Origin: Candidatus Kapaibacterium sp.
GTDB lineage: Bacteria; Bacteroidota; Ignavibacteria; Kapaibacteriales; NICIL-2
Direction of reading: 5' to 3'
Assembly: GCA_025055755.1 (NCBI GenBank)
Contig: JANWWF010000003.1
Span: 1-64,000, forward strand
Length of the DNA: 64,000 nt
The notes under the pieces were generated by a model. The model worked only from the letters and a program-made list of their open reading frames with translations, searched no databases and was not told the origin of the DNA. Position 1 is the stretch's first letter. Each line of letters opens with the position of its first letter. This document shows positions 22,299 through 31,167 of this stretch, piece by piece. Both the position numbers and the translations under genes were made by a program.

Positions 22299-22621
22299 AG
22301 AAATAGTCCTACATGTTGAACAATAAAAATTCCCTCCACCACCAGCTTTTACCGCACAAATTTATACATTTACAGCTGCAACTTTCCCTTCATAGAAAGT
22401 AAAAACATGAACACATAAACTTATGCGGAGGATTAGTGGTTTGTTAGTAGTCCAGTATCTGTTGTATGGAATAACGGCAAAAATTTCATCGCCTACTAAT
22501 AGCGCTCCAATCAACAGCATGTACCTACACAGTTGAGAATGCCTAAAAAAACAAGGACCCTACTGCAATTTGCCAGCAGGGTCCCCCCAGGTTACAGTTG
22601 AGACGTTTCCGCTGTGCTATT
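22299..22621. other. 323-bp intergenic region between two OmpA-family genes
   Basis: It is AT-richer than its surroundings and holds the terminator of the upstream PD40 gene at its right end and the probable promoter region of the TSP3-OmpA gene at its left. I see no reading frame with a ribosome-binding site and no tRNA-like fold in between. Confidence 0.6.
22545..22584 (-). terminator. Rho-independent terminator of the PD40-OmpA gene
   Basis: On the minus strand GGACCCT (22578-22584) pairs with AGGGTCC (22555-22561); after one mismatch three more pairs follow, and the loop is 8 nt. A run of seven T with one flanking G-containing interruption (plus-strand A run 22545-22551) comes after the stem. 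It is 37 bp from the stop codon. Confidence 0.82.
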
Positions 22622-25330
22622 CTACCGCGTCAGCTCCAATTGAGCGTCTTTAAGCGGCGTTTGGATAACAATTTGCACAGTGCGGTTGTAGAACCGCCCC
22701 TCAGGCAAGTTGTTGTCATAGATGGGATCGTCTTCTCCCACACCTCGAGCTGCAAGTGTTTTTACGCCACGTGTGCGTGTTTTGACAGCTCGCTCAACAG
22801 TCGCTGCACGGTTAGCAGAGAGCTTTTTATTGTGCTCGTACATCCCGACCACGTCTGTATGGCCGACAATCTCCACTTCCGACGAGGGGAAGCAGCGTGG
22901 AAGCACGTACTCGTTCAAAATGCGTTCGTTGCGGGGACCTGCGTCGTAGCTGTCAAATGGGAAGAGAATCAGGTTGTACTTTTCGAGTGTTTTTTCTTCG
23001 CCATATTCTGCTCCAAGCGAGGCAGTCGAGACGTACTTGACCGGAATGGTAATGGGATCAGACTCACACTCGCGCCCTGTGGTGCTTGTTACCACAAGCT
23101 TTGCGTTGAAGGGTATAAGGGTTGAGACCTTTGGTCCTGGTTTGCCGACGCGGCTGGTGGAATCGGGATACTCGCCCTCTTCGTTCTGCCAGTCCCATTC
23201 GACGGTTGGCTCGGTTGTACCTTTTGTGTAGATAGTTTTCCACGGCTTGCCATCACGGCTGACTTCGATGCGCCGTTTGGCGACAAGTTTATCCTCGATG
23301 CCATTTTTCAGGACAAAGTTCATCGTTTCGGGCTGGGGAACGACTTTGGGGTCTTTATCCAAAATCGGTTTGATGACTTCCCAGTCCTCGCAAAGAATTT
23401 CGACGCGTCGGTTCTCCTCGATGCCCATTGAATCTTTCATGTTCGAGGGACGCTTCGGACGAGTCAAGAAGGTTAGTTTCATGCGGTTTTCACTAATGCC
23501 CCAGATGTCACGCAGGTAGTTATACACGTTGCGGGCACGTGCTTCAGCAAGTTTGAGTCCACCCTGCTTTTCCTCGGGATTGACATCATCGGTTGTACCG
23601 ACAATTTCCACCGTTGCATTGGGATTTTTCCGCAAGCGATAGCCGAAGATGTTTAGGATGTGGTAGTACTTTTCGAGCGTTCCACCAGGGATGCGTTCAT
23701 CGGTGAAGTTTGCCGTTTGCGCAGGGCTGCGGAAGAGGATGTACCGTTTGGGAATCTCACTGGAGCCAACATCAAAGAACACGTAGTTCAGCAGCGGATA
23801 GAGGGTAATTGTCGCAATTTGTCGCATCACCAGGCCGCGGAATCCCTGCATTTCGGGGTCATTGGGATTTTGCTTGGCATATTGCGATGGGGCGATATCT
23901 ACATCGAGCGACGGGCGCTGCCCCAGCCGAATGACGACGTCGTACTCATCGGGCTTGGCTGCTGCTTCGCGGTCGCGCGTAATACGGGGCTTTGTGATGC
24001 GCTGAATAACTTTTTTCGGACTGTAGAGAGGATTGCTTGCTTCGATCTCCAGGTCAATAGCAACATTGGGATCTTTGCTGGTGCCAAACGCCTCGTTGCC
24101 AAAGACAAAGTCCTTCACTTTTTCGGTGAACGTGACACTGTCTCGAATAACACGGCCAGTCAGTGGATTGCGAATTGTAAGTGTGGCGGGAATATTCTCC
24201 CCCGAGCATTCATCGACGACTTGGACGCGTACCTGGACAGCACGGAAGAAAGTCGGCACAAACGCCATGAAGAGGTCATAGTTGCCCTGGTAGCCTGGTA
24301 AGTCCGTTCGCGTCGAGGCAAAATACATCACATCGCCCGATGCAGGCAAGGACAAGAAACTTTCTTTGCCCGGTGTATTCAGCGGGGGAGGTAGATGGAC
24401 CGGTTTGGACCAAGTGTCCTTGCCATCGGGACCTACACCCGTTTTCTTGACAAAGTAGAAGTCCAAATCGCCTATGTTCGGCTTATGCCCGTTGGAGGCA
24501 AAAAAGAGCGTGATATTATCCGGGGCAATAAAGGGAGACCAATCCACACCAGGCGTGTTGATAGCAGTAAGGTTCTGGGCAGGTTTCCACTGATTGGTTT
24601 CCTCGTCAAAGTCAGTGTACCAGATGTCTATATTGCCCTCGCCATGGGGTCCGGGACGGTTTGAGGCAAAATAGATGCGTGTTTTGTCGCTGGTAATCGA
24701 AGGCTGAGAGTCCCAAAACTCTGAATTGACCTGCCGACCTAAGTTGCGCGGTTTACCCCAGCGATCACCTTCGATATCTACAATGTACAAGTCACAATCG
24801 CCGAAGCCATCAGGACGATTGCAGCCGGTAAAGACCAGGGTTTGACGGTCCGCAGCAATCGAAGCGACTCCCTCGTTATAGATGGTATTGACGCTCAGCT
24901 CTAAGCCATACGCATGAATCGTGTCAATATTGAACGGGGGGAAAAAGTTTGTATCGAGATTTTCAAGTTTTTTCGCCGCCCAAAAATCATGGGAGGGGTC
25001 ACCATCTTTGTTGGGCGTGCTGCCAGGGCGATTCGAGACAAAGTAAAGCGTCTTGCCGTCAGCAGTTACCGTTGGAGCATAGTCGAGAAATTTTGTATTG
25101 ACAACCGGTCCAAGATTGATAATGCGGATTTTTTTGACAACCTCGGGACTGGTCAGATCAATGCCACCCTCCTCGTCATCCCCATTGGCAATAGTGAGGG
25201 CATAGAGGTACAATTGCGTTGTCGAGCGCTCAGAGGATGACCCTGCCGATTTCCCTGGAGAAGTAACACTGGCAACGGTTGGAACAACAACAGCAAGAAC
25301 AAGAATTGGGACAATATATCGTGTTTGCAT
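22622..25330 (-). CDS. PD40 beta-propeller envelope protein with two OmpA-like domains
   Basis: 902 residues with an N-terminal signal. Residues about 85-345 contain PD40/TolB-like propeller blades: APTVTADGKTLYFVSNRPG, VASIAADRQTLVFTGCNRPDG, QPSITSDKTRIYFASNRPGP, WSPFIAPDNITLFFASNGH, LSLPASGDVMYFASTR. A carboxypeptidase-regulatory-like beta domain follows (VQVVDECSGENIPATLTIRNP). Then come two OmpA/MotB-like modules. The first has YVFFDVGSSEIP, NATVEIVGTTDDVNPE, LAEARARNVYNYL and ENRRVEI. The second has NLILFPFDSYDAG, SEVEIVGHTDVVG, LSANRAATVERAV and NRTVQIV. PD40-OmpA proteins in Bacteroidota include T9SS-associated PorE, which tethers the machinery to peptidoglycan; a duplicated OmpA module is less usual. 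The gene has its own terminator and a candidate promoter. Confidence 0.88.
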   Translation of the reverse strand: MQTRYIVPILVLAVVVPTVASVTSPGKSAGSSSERSTTQLYLYALTIANGDDEEGGIDLTSPEVVKKIRIINLGPVVNTKFLDYAPTVTADGKTLYFVSNRPGSTPNKDGDPSHDFWAAKKLENLDTNFFPPFNIDTIHAYGLELSVNTIYNEGVASIAADRQTLVFTGCNRPDGFGDCDLYIVDIEGDRWGKPRNLGRQVNSEFWDSQPSITSDKTRIYFASNRPGPHGEGNIDIWYTDFDEETNQWKPAQNLTAINTPGVDWSPFIAPDNITLFFASNGHKPNIGDLDFYFVKKTGVGPDGKDTWSKPVHLPPPLNTPGKESFLSLPASGDVMYFASTRTDLPGYQGNYDLFMAFVPTFFRAVQVRVQVVDECSGENIPATLTIRNPLTGRVIRDSVTFTEKVKDFVFGNEAFGTSKDPNVAIDLEIEASNPLYSPKKVIQRITKPRITRDREAAAKPDEYDVVIRLGQRPSLDVDIAPSQYAKQNPNDPEMQGFRGLVMRQIATITLYPLLNYVFFDVGSSEIPKRYILFRSPAQTANFTDERIPGGTLEKYYHILNIFGYRLRKNPNATVEIVGTTDDVNPEEKQGGLKLAEARARNVYNYLRDIWGISENRMKLTFLTRPKRPSNMKDSMGIEENRRVEILCEDWEVIKPILDKDPKVVPQPETMNFVLKNGIEDKLVAKRRIEVSRDGKPWKTIYTKGTTEPTVEWDWQNEEGEYPDSTSRVGKPGPKVSTLIPFNAKLVVTSTTGRECESDPITIPVKYVSTASLGAEYGEEKTLEKYNLILFPFDSYDAGPRNERILNEYVLPRCFPSSEVEIVGHTDVVGMYEHNKKLSANRAATVERAVKTRTRGVKTLAARGVGEDDPIYDNNLPEGRFYNRTVQIVIQTPLKDAQLELTR

Positions 25331-25405
25331 AATGTGTCACCACATGTAATGGAACAAGCCCTTACCTGAAAGAGCAAATTGTCTTCGTTGTCGCATGTCT
25401 ATGAA

Positions 25406-25437
25406 CAAAAGTAGGAATACTCCTGCCTCTGCACAAG
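25406..25437 (-). promoter_or_regulatory. Candidate promoter of the PD40-OmpA gene
   Basis: On the minus strand CTTG (25434-25437), 20 bp, then TACTTTTG (25406-25413): three of four and eight of eight matches to TTTG / TAnnTTTG. It lies about 75 bp upstream of the ATG at 25330, in the gap behind the CAP-domain gene. Confidence 0.38.
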
Positions 25438-25493
25438 GCTCCGGCATAGTATCATCGGCAGGAAGATATAGCTTCCACCATCTGGGCATCGGC

Positions 25494-27311
25494 TTAGTGC
25501 ACGACCGTGATCAGATGCCGTTCCAGACCACGGTGGGTGCGTATCACCACACAGTACACACCCGAAGGTATCGCATCAGCGGGTACTACCGTTATCCCCG
25601 CACTGAGTGTTGCTCGTTTATATGGTATGCCCCGCAGATCAACGAGCACTAACTCCGCCCCTACAGTCTCGGGCGGCGCAGCGATAACGAGAAGATCGCG
25701 ATCGGGCTGGTACCAGCATTCGGTTTCTTGCTTGCGTGACAGAGGGGATACACTCGATGTCGTTACGGTGAAAAACTGCCGCCACGGTGTGGTGACAAAC
25801 TCTGTCAGCCCATACACCACAACATGCCAAAAGTAGCGTTGACCTGGCTCAAAATACCTCTCCGGTCTGGAAAGTACAAAAACCGTATCCTGTGCTGCGG
25901 TAGTATCGAACACTAGTTCGTAATCATTGGTATCGCTAACCACCTCTATCCAGTAGGAATCCACTTCCTCTCCGACAGAAGACCAACGGAAGCGCAGAGG
26001 TCCTCCGTCAAGGACAACTGTGTCTCCCGGTTCGTAGAGAGTTGGCACCTGAAGAGGAAGAGCAACGTCAAAACGCATGACAGGCGAATAATCACTCCAC
26101 CCCAGCGTTGCATGACGCCCACGCACCCGCCAGAAGTAGGTCTGGCGGTTCCGGAGTGAACGCACCAGACGGCTTGTATCCGTTAGAGTGGAATCATTGA
26201 CCACCAGCGCACGGAACGCAGAGTCAGTTGCCAGTTGGAGGTGGTATCGCACACCTTGCGGAATGCTACGCCATATCAGCCGAACACTGGTGGTATCCCG
26301 CAGGAAGGCGCGATCGTCCGGACTTATGGGCAGAGGAACTGGAGCAACATCTTGGGTGAAATCCACCTTGACATTTGTTCCTGTCAAGGTCACAGTCTTC
26401 GATGCAGTGATTCCACCCCCCTGGGCAGTAAGGGTAATCGTGCCCGTTAGTCCTGTGACAGGAATCGCATATCCCCCCGATGTTGAGGTTACGGCGTAAT
26501 AGTTTCCGCGCGATGGGGTTATCGTCACTCCTGCAAGTCCTTCCCCAATGTCGTAAAATCCATTACCATTGCGATCGCGATAGACAACGCCCACAATATA
26601 TACATCGCTACCGCGGCCGAAGTTTTGTGTGACAATATAGGGTCCAACACGAGTTGCCGGGTTGTTATCCTGAATGACCCCAATCCCTATCTCCGTGTAC
26701 ACGATTGGTCCATCGAAATTCATGATGTTGCGGCGATGTCCGAGCGTTTGCTGATTGTCTCCTCCCCAGTCCACGTTGAAGCCACAGTGAGCATGCCACA
26801 TGCTGCGGGCATAAGCAAAGACGTTCTCTCCAATCGCGGAGCTGCCATATCCCACGCGCTGCAGCCGTTGTGCCGGAGTACTTCCATCGGAGCCAATATG
26901 GTCCTGGAAGTCATTCTGCTGCATGTCCCTGCTATGCGCCCGAGCTGCTTGAATCAACAGGGGATGAAATGCAAGAGGAGGACGCGCGGGATAACTCTGG
27001 AATTGGGTTCGGACACGATTGACGTCAATGCCGAAATACTGATACGATGCCACCACATCAGGGTCTGTTGTTGTAGCAAGGCGCTCTCCTTCCGCAGGAG
27101 GATTTGCGCGGGCACGATTGATGTACTCCAAAAGGAGTTGTTCTTCTGGTGTCGGATCGCCATGACTATACAACTGCTGCGCCTGAGGCACAAGGCGAGG
27201 TGGCTGTGACTGCCCAGCTGGCACCCCGTATGGTGGATTAGGAGCTGGCATTTGCTGAGCATATCCTCCGACCACCCATAATACCCAAAAAACAATAGCA
27301 CTACCTACCAT
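25494..27311 (-). CDS. Secreted CAP/SCP-domain protein with Ig-like domains
   Basis: 605 residues. A signal peptide (VFWVLWVVGGYAQ) precedes a Pro-rich stretch and a CAP domain at about 55-245: EEQLLLEYINRARANP, LAFHPLLIQAARAHSRDM, HIGSDGSTPAQRLQRVGY, GENVFAYA, LGHRRNIMN. There follow a CarboxypepD/SdrD-like beta domain beginning VVYRDRNGNGFYDIGEGLAGV, two fibronectin-III-like domains (VRLIWRSIPQGVRYHLQLATD; YFWRVRGRHATLGWSD; RYFWHVVVYG) and a C-terminal beta domain with SGVYCVVIRTHRG, a variant of the T9SS sorting signal. CAP proteins have varied extracellular roles and none can be assigned here. It is divergent from the M28 peptidase gene. Confidence 0.85.
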   Translation of the reverse strand: MVGSAIVFWVLWVVGGYAQQMPAPNPPYGVPAGQSQPPRLVPQAQQLYSHGDPTPEEQLLLEYINRARANPPAEGERLATTTDPDVVASYQYFGIDVNRVRTQFQSYPARPPLAFHPLLIQAARAHSRDMQQNDFQDHIGSDGSTPAQRLQRVGYGSSAIGENVFAYARSMWHAHCGFNVDWGGDNQQTLGHRRNIMNFDGPIVYTEIGIGVIQDNNPATRVGPYIVTQNFGRGSDVYIVGVVYRDRNGNGFYDIGEGLAGVTITPSRGNYYAVTSTSGGYAIPVTGLTGTITLTAQGGGITASKTVTLTGTNVKVDFTQDVAPVPLPISPDDRAFLRDTTSVRLIWRSIPQGVRYHLQLATDSAFRALVVNDSTLTDTSRLVRSLRNRQTYFWRVRGRHATLGWSDYSPVMRFDVALPLQVPTLYEPGDTVVLDGGPLRFRWSSVGEEVDSYWIEVVSDTNDYELVFDTTAAQDTVFVLSRPERYFEPGQRYFWHVVVYGLTEFVTTPWRQFFTVTTSSVSPLSRKQETECWYQPDRDLLVIAAPPETVGAELVLVDLRGIPYKRATLSAGITVVPADAIPSGVYCVVIRTHRGLERHLITVVH

Positions 27312-27331
27312 TTGACCAGGGAAGGGTACAA

Positions 27332-27360
27332 CAAACTAATCGGCGTAAAATTACAGCAAA
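27332..27360 (-). promoter_or_regulatory. Candidate promoter of the CAP-domain gene
   Basis: On the minus strand TTTG (27357-27360), 17 bp, then TTAGTTTG (27332-27339), one mismatch from the Bacteroidota consensus. The predicted transcript would have a very short leader before the ATG at 27311. Confidence 0.35.
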
Positions 27361-27460
27361 AAAAATTTCAGACAAAGAACATTGTTTTTGGCTTGAGCCT
27401 TCTTGCAGAGAGCACAATGTAATTTGCAGTGCGAAGTACCAGACTACGCTCAAAACAGCC

Positions 27461-29302
27461 ATGCACCTTAATCTCAGTCAATTACGGCGAATAATCGCCT
27501 GGATCGGTGTGGTTGCAGCAATGCTGGCTCCGGCAGCAGCACAATCGATTTCACTGCCTGAGCGCCTGCGGAAGCACGTTCAGTTTCTCGCCTCTCCCAA
27601 ACTGGAAGGTCGAGAACCAGCCACCGCAGGAAATGAACAAGCTGCAGCATACATCGCCGAGCAGCTCCGCGCTGCTGGTGTCGAAGCGCTGGGCACCCAA
27701 TACCTGCAGTCCTTCCCCATTGCTTCGCGTGTTGTGCTGACTGGCACAAATGAGGTTCGCGTGCGGATGCTGCTGGAACGCCCCGGTATTCCGCGTGAAT
27801 CTCTCAAACCGGTGACCATCAGCTGGAAGCCGTTGCAGGATTACGTCCCGCTCGGTATCAGCGACACCGGCACCATCACCGCCCCGGTGGTTTTCTGCGG
27901 TTTCGGTCAACAGCGCAGTAGTGGACTCGATGAGTTTACCGGTGTTGACTTGAGCGGGAAAATTGCCCTTATCCTGACCGGCGACCCTGACCACTACAAC
28001 CCGCACGAGCCATTCCGAGTCAACTACAGCGAGCTTCGGCGTAAAGCCCTGCGGGCACGGCGAGCAGGTGCGCGGGCTGTCGTTTTTGTGCATCCCCAGG
28101 GCGACTCCAGCGAAGTGCTGATGCCCTTGCGGTACGACGGACGCTCTCCGATCGGGGGAATTTTGGCTATCCACGCCAAGCGCAGTATTGCTGCCCGCAT
28201 CTTCCCCCGCGAGAAATCCCTGTTTACTCGAGAGCAGGAAATTGTCAAAACCAAAACTGCTCAAAGCTTTGTGCTCCCCGATGTAGAAATGACCATTCAG
28301 GTCAGCCACCGGATTGACAGCTCGATGATTGCAAATGTTGTCGGTATCGTGCGCGGTACTGATCCAACTCTCCGCGACGAATACATTGTTGTCGGCGCTC
28401 ACTTCGACCATCTTGGCTGGGGCGACGATAATTCGCTCTACACCGGTGCAGAACGTAAGATTCATCCGGGCGCCGATGACAACGCCTCCGGAACAGCAGG
28501 ACTGCTCGAACTTGCTCGGATGATTGCTGCCAATCCCCTCCCTCGATCGGTCATCTTCTGCGCCTTCAACGCCGAGGAACGTGGTTTACTTGGCTCGGCG
28601 TACTACGTTCGCAATCCTCTTGTGCCACTGGAGAAAACAATTGCGATGGTGAATCTCGACATGATCGGACGTTTGCAGGGAAAACGGCTCAACATCCAGG
28701 GTATCGGGTCATCGCCCCTGTGGAAGCCTCTGATGGACAGCCTTGCAACTGCTGCAGGATTTGAGCCGAGCTACACCGAAGATGGGCTCGGACCAAGCGA
28801 CCATACATCGTTCTACCTGCGGAGCATACCTGTGCTGTTTTTCTTCACTGGACTCCATGGCGATTACCACCGCCCCAGTGATACGTGGGACAAACTCAAC
28901 TACACTGGCCAAGCCAAAGTGGTTGAGCTTGTGCACCGCACGCTGCAAATAATCGGGGGATCGCCCCAACGCCCTGAATTCACAAAGGTCCCCTCCTCTG
29001 CCCAGGGGCGGACAACAATGGCGGCAGCGAAAGTGCGCTTTGGCATTATGCCCGACTATGCCGACCATCCCAAGGGCTTGCGCATTAGCGGCGTCATCGA
29101 AGATTCTCCCGCCCAGCGCGCTGGCATCCGCGAAGGCGATATTCTTGTGCAAATTGGCTCGACACCGATTCGCTCCATCTATGACCTGATGGACGTGCTC
29201 GCCCGCACAGAGCCAGGGGAAGAAGCAGAGGTCATCGTCCTCCGCGGACCCCAAGAAAATGAACGAGTTACTCTCCACGTCATATTCGAGGCACGCAAGT
29301 AA
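27461..29302 (+). CDS. Secreted M28-family aminopeptidase with PA and PDZ domains
   Basis: 613 residues with a signal peptide (WIGVVAAMLAPAAAQ). A PA-like insert (about 125-275) splits the peptidase, whose zinc ligands are all visible: VVGAHFDHLG (His), PGADDNASGTAGLLELA (Asp), FNAEERGLLGS (catalytic Glu and ligand Glu), VNLDMIGR (Asp) and GLHGDYHRPSDTWDKL (His). A PDZ domain ends the protein (GLRISGVIEDSPAQRAGIREGDILVQIGS). These enzymes remove N-terminal residues from peptides outside the cytoplasm. The domain order matches Bacteroidota M28 peptidases of this length. It is followed after 45 bp by ahcY. Confidence 0.92.
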   Translation: MHLNLSQLRRIIAWIGVVAAMLAPAAAQSISLPERLRKHVQFLASPKLEGREPATAGNEQAAAYIAEQLRAAGVEALGTQYLQSFPIASRVVLTGTNEVRVRMLLERPGIPRESLKPVTISWKPLQDYVPLGISDTGTITAPVVFCGFGQQRSSGLDEFTGVDLSGKIALILTGDPDHYNPHEPFRVNYSELRRKALRARRAGARAVVFVHPQGDSSEVLMPLRYDGRSPIGGILAIHAKRSIAARIFPREKSLFTREQEIVKTKTAQSFVLPDVEMTIQVSHRIDSSMIANVVGIVRGTDPTLRDEYIVVGAHFDHLGWGDDNSLYTGAERKIHPGADDNASGTAGLLELARMIAANPLPRSVIFCAFNAEERGLLGSAYYVRNPLVPLEKTIAMVNLDMIGRLQGKRLNIQGIGSSPLWKPLMDSLATAAGFEPSYTEDGLGPSDHTSFYLRSIPVLFFFTGLHGDYHRPSDTWDKLNYTGQAKVVELVHRTLQIIGGSPQRPEFTKVPSSAQGRTTMAAAKVRFGIMPDYADHPKGLRISGVIEDSPAQRAGIREGDILVQIGSTPIRSIYDLMDVLARTEPGEEAEVIVLRGPQENERVTLHVIFEARK

Positions 29303-29347
29303 CAAGCGGCTAATTTTGCATTTGTTCCACAATTACCGCTCCAACTA

Positions 29348-30709
29348 ATGGCAGAAGTGAAACTCCGTGAGCACACCCCCCCACGTGTTGCTCAAGGCGA
29401 ATTTGACTACAAGCCCGGTCAATACTGTGTCCGTGACCTTTCGCTGGCGGAATGGGGCCGACGAGAAATCCATCTTGCCGAAGCGGAAATGCCCGGCCTA
29501 ATGGCACTACGCGAGCGATATCGCGATAAAAAACCCCTCGCTGGTGCGCGTATTGCTGGCTGTCTGCACATGACCATCCAAACAGCAGTGCTCATCGAAA
29601 CCCTTGTCGAATTAGGGGCAGAAGTGCGATGGTCGTCGTGCAACATCTTCTCCACCCAAGACCACGCTGCAGCAGCTATTGCTGCACGCGGCATCCCCGT
29701 CTTTGCCTGGAAAGGAGAAACCGAAGAAGAGTATCGCTGGTGCATGGAACAAACGCTCTTTTTCGGCTCACCCGATCGCCCCTTGACAATGATCCTCGAC
29801 GACGGCGGAGACTTGACCAACCTGGTACTCGATGAATACCCCGAGCTGGTGCAGTACATCCGCGGTATCACTGAAGAAACCACTACGGGCGTTCGCCGCC
29901 TCTATGAGCGCATGAAAGAAGGACGCTTGCCCATTCCTGCTATCAACGTCAACGATTCGGTGACTAAGTCGAAGTTTGACAACAAGTACGGCTGCCGCGA
30001 GTCCTGTGTGGATGCCATTCGCCGAGCAACGGACATCATGATTGCGGGGAAAGTTGCCGTTGTCGCTGGCTATGGCGATGTTGGCAAAGGATCAGCTGCA
30101 TCACTCCGCGGAGCAGGTGCGCGCGTGATTGTCACGGAAATTGACCCAATTTGTGCCCTCCAAGCGGTGATGGATGGCTACGAAGTACGCCGCATGCGGG
30201 ACGCAGTACCGGAAGCAGACATTGTCATCACAGCAACGGGGAACTGCGATGTGGTCACCGGCGAAATCTTCAAGCTCATGAAGGACAAAACCATCGTTGG
30301 AAACATTGGGCACTTTGACAACGAAATTGACATGGAGTGGCTCAACCGCAACTACGGGCACACTCGCGTGCAGATTAAGCCGCTGGTGGATATGTACAAC
30401 ATTGACGGCAAGGAAATCATCGTACTCGCAGAAGGGCGCTTAATGAATCTTGGCTGCGCCACGGGGCATCCGTCGTTTGTCATGTCTGCATCGTTTACCA
30501 ATCAAACGCTGGCCCAGATTGAGCTCTGGACTAATCCGGGCAAGTATGAACCAGGGGTGTACACCTTGCCTAAACACCTCGATGAAGAAGTGGCACGGCT
30601 GCACCTTGCCAAACTTGGAGCGCAGCTCGATGTCCTTACCGAAAAGCAAGCAGCCTATATCGGCGTCCCGATTGAAGGTCCCTACAAGCCAGATTACTAC
30701 CGGTACTAA
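29348..30709 (+). CDS. ahcY: Adenosylhomocysteinase
   Basis: AhcY hydrolyses S-adenosylhomocysteine to adenosine and homocysteine in the SAM cycle. The 453-residue protein shows the family blocks: [64 protein letters not shown], the NAD-binding [57 protein letters not shown] and the C-terminal KPDYYRY. The central insert is shorter than in the plant/mammalian type. A tandem 15-bp repeat and a restriction-modification pair follow. Confidence 0.97.
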   Translation: MAEVKLREHTPPRVAQGEFDYKPGQYCVRDLSLAEWGRREIHLAEAEMPGLMALRERYRDKKPLAGARIAGCLHMTIQTAVLIETLVELGAEVRWSSCNIFSTQDHAAAAIAARGIPVFAWKGETEEEYRWCMEQTLFFGSPDRPLTMILDDGGDLTNLVLDEYPELVQYIRGITEETTTGVRRLYERMKEGRLPIPAINVNDSVTKSKFDNKYGCRESCVDAIRRATDIMIAGKVAVVAGYGDVGKGSAASLRGAGARVIVTEIDPICALQAVMDGYEVRRMRDAVPEADIVITATGNCDVVTGEIFKLMKDKTIVGNIGHFDNEIDMEWLNRNYGHTRVQIKPLVDMYNIDGKEIIVLAEGRLMNLGCATGHPSFVMSASFTNQTLAQIELWTNPGKYEPGVYTLPKHLDEEVARLHLAKLGAQLDVLTEKQAAYIGVPIEGPYKPDYYRY

Positions 30710-30714
30710 CACCT

Positions 30715-30744
30715 AACTACAGAATACAGAACTACAGAATACAG
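30715..30744. repeat. Two exact tandem copies of a 15-bp sequence
   Basis: AACTACAGAATACAG occurs twice back to back, starting 6 bp after the ahcY stop and ending 5 bp before the nuclease GTG. The position at the edge of a restriction-modification pair suggests a junction scar, but tandem slippage is an equal possibility. Confidence 0.85.
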
Positions 30745-30749
30745 AACCC

Positions 30750-31166
30750 GTGCCTGGTCGAAAAAAAGCAGTAAGCAGCGGACGAAGCCTTGAAGAGGAA
30801 GTTATCGCAATTGCTCGAAAGCTGGGTCTGTCAGTGCAAAGACAAGTTCGAGCAGGACACCGTTTGTGGGGTCGCAAACGTTTGATTGATGTCGTGCTCT
30901 TTGACACACGCAGTGGCAAATCTCTCGGAATCGAATGCAAAGCTCAAGAAACGGCAGGAACAACGGAGGAAAAATTACCTGCAACGATTCATGACATCGA
31001 AGCATGGCCAATTCCAGGAATTGTTGTCCTTAGTGGCAAAGGGTTCTCCGAACAGATGAAGTCATTTGCCTTCTCCACCGGAAAAGCAGTCCTACTTGAA
31101 GAACTGGAAGACTGGCTTCGTCTCTATTTTGGCCTTTATGAAGACCGGCAGCACCACTTTTCGTAA
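30750..31166 (+). CDS. PD-(D/E)XK nuclease, probable restriction endonuclease
   Basis: 138 residues. The core LIDVVLFDTRSGKSLGIECKAQE has the Asp and Glu-x-Lys spacing of PD-(D/E)XK nucleases (D about 50, ECK about 65-67). RSLEEEVIAIARKLGLSVQRQVRAG forms the usual first helix and strand. The GTG at 30750 is the most upstream reasonable start; no strong ribosome-binding site is seen. The stop is one base before the methylase ATG, so the pair is cotranscribed, which makes a type II restriction-modification system the natural reading. The recognition site cannot be told from the sequence. Confidence 0.75.
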   Translation: MPGRKKAVSSGRSLEEEVIAIARKLGLSVQRQVRAGHRLWGRKRLIDVVLFDTRSGKSLGIECKAQETAGTTEEKLPATIHDIEAWPIPGIVVLSGKGFSEQMKSFAFSTGKAVLLEELEDWLRLYFGLYEDRQHHFS

Positions 31167-31167
31167 T

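Noticed and set aside
22357-22364. TAAATTTG on the minus strand as promoter of the TSP3-OmpA gene
   Set aside because: Good -7 match but no TTTG at 17-23 bp, so noted only in the gene entry.
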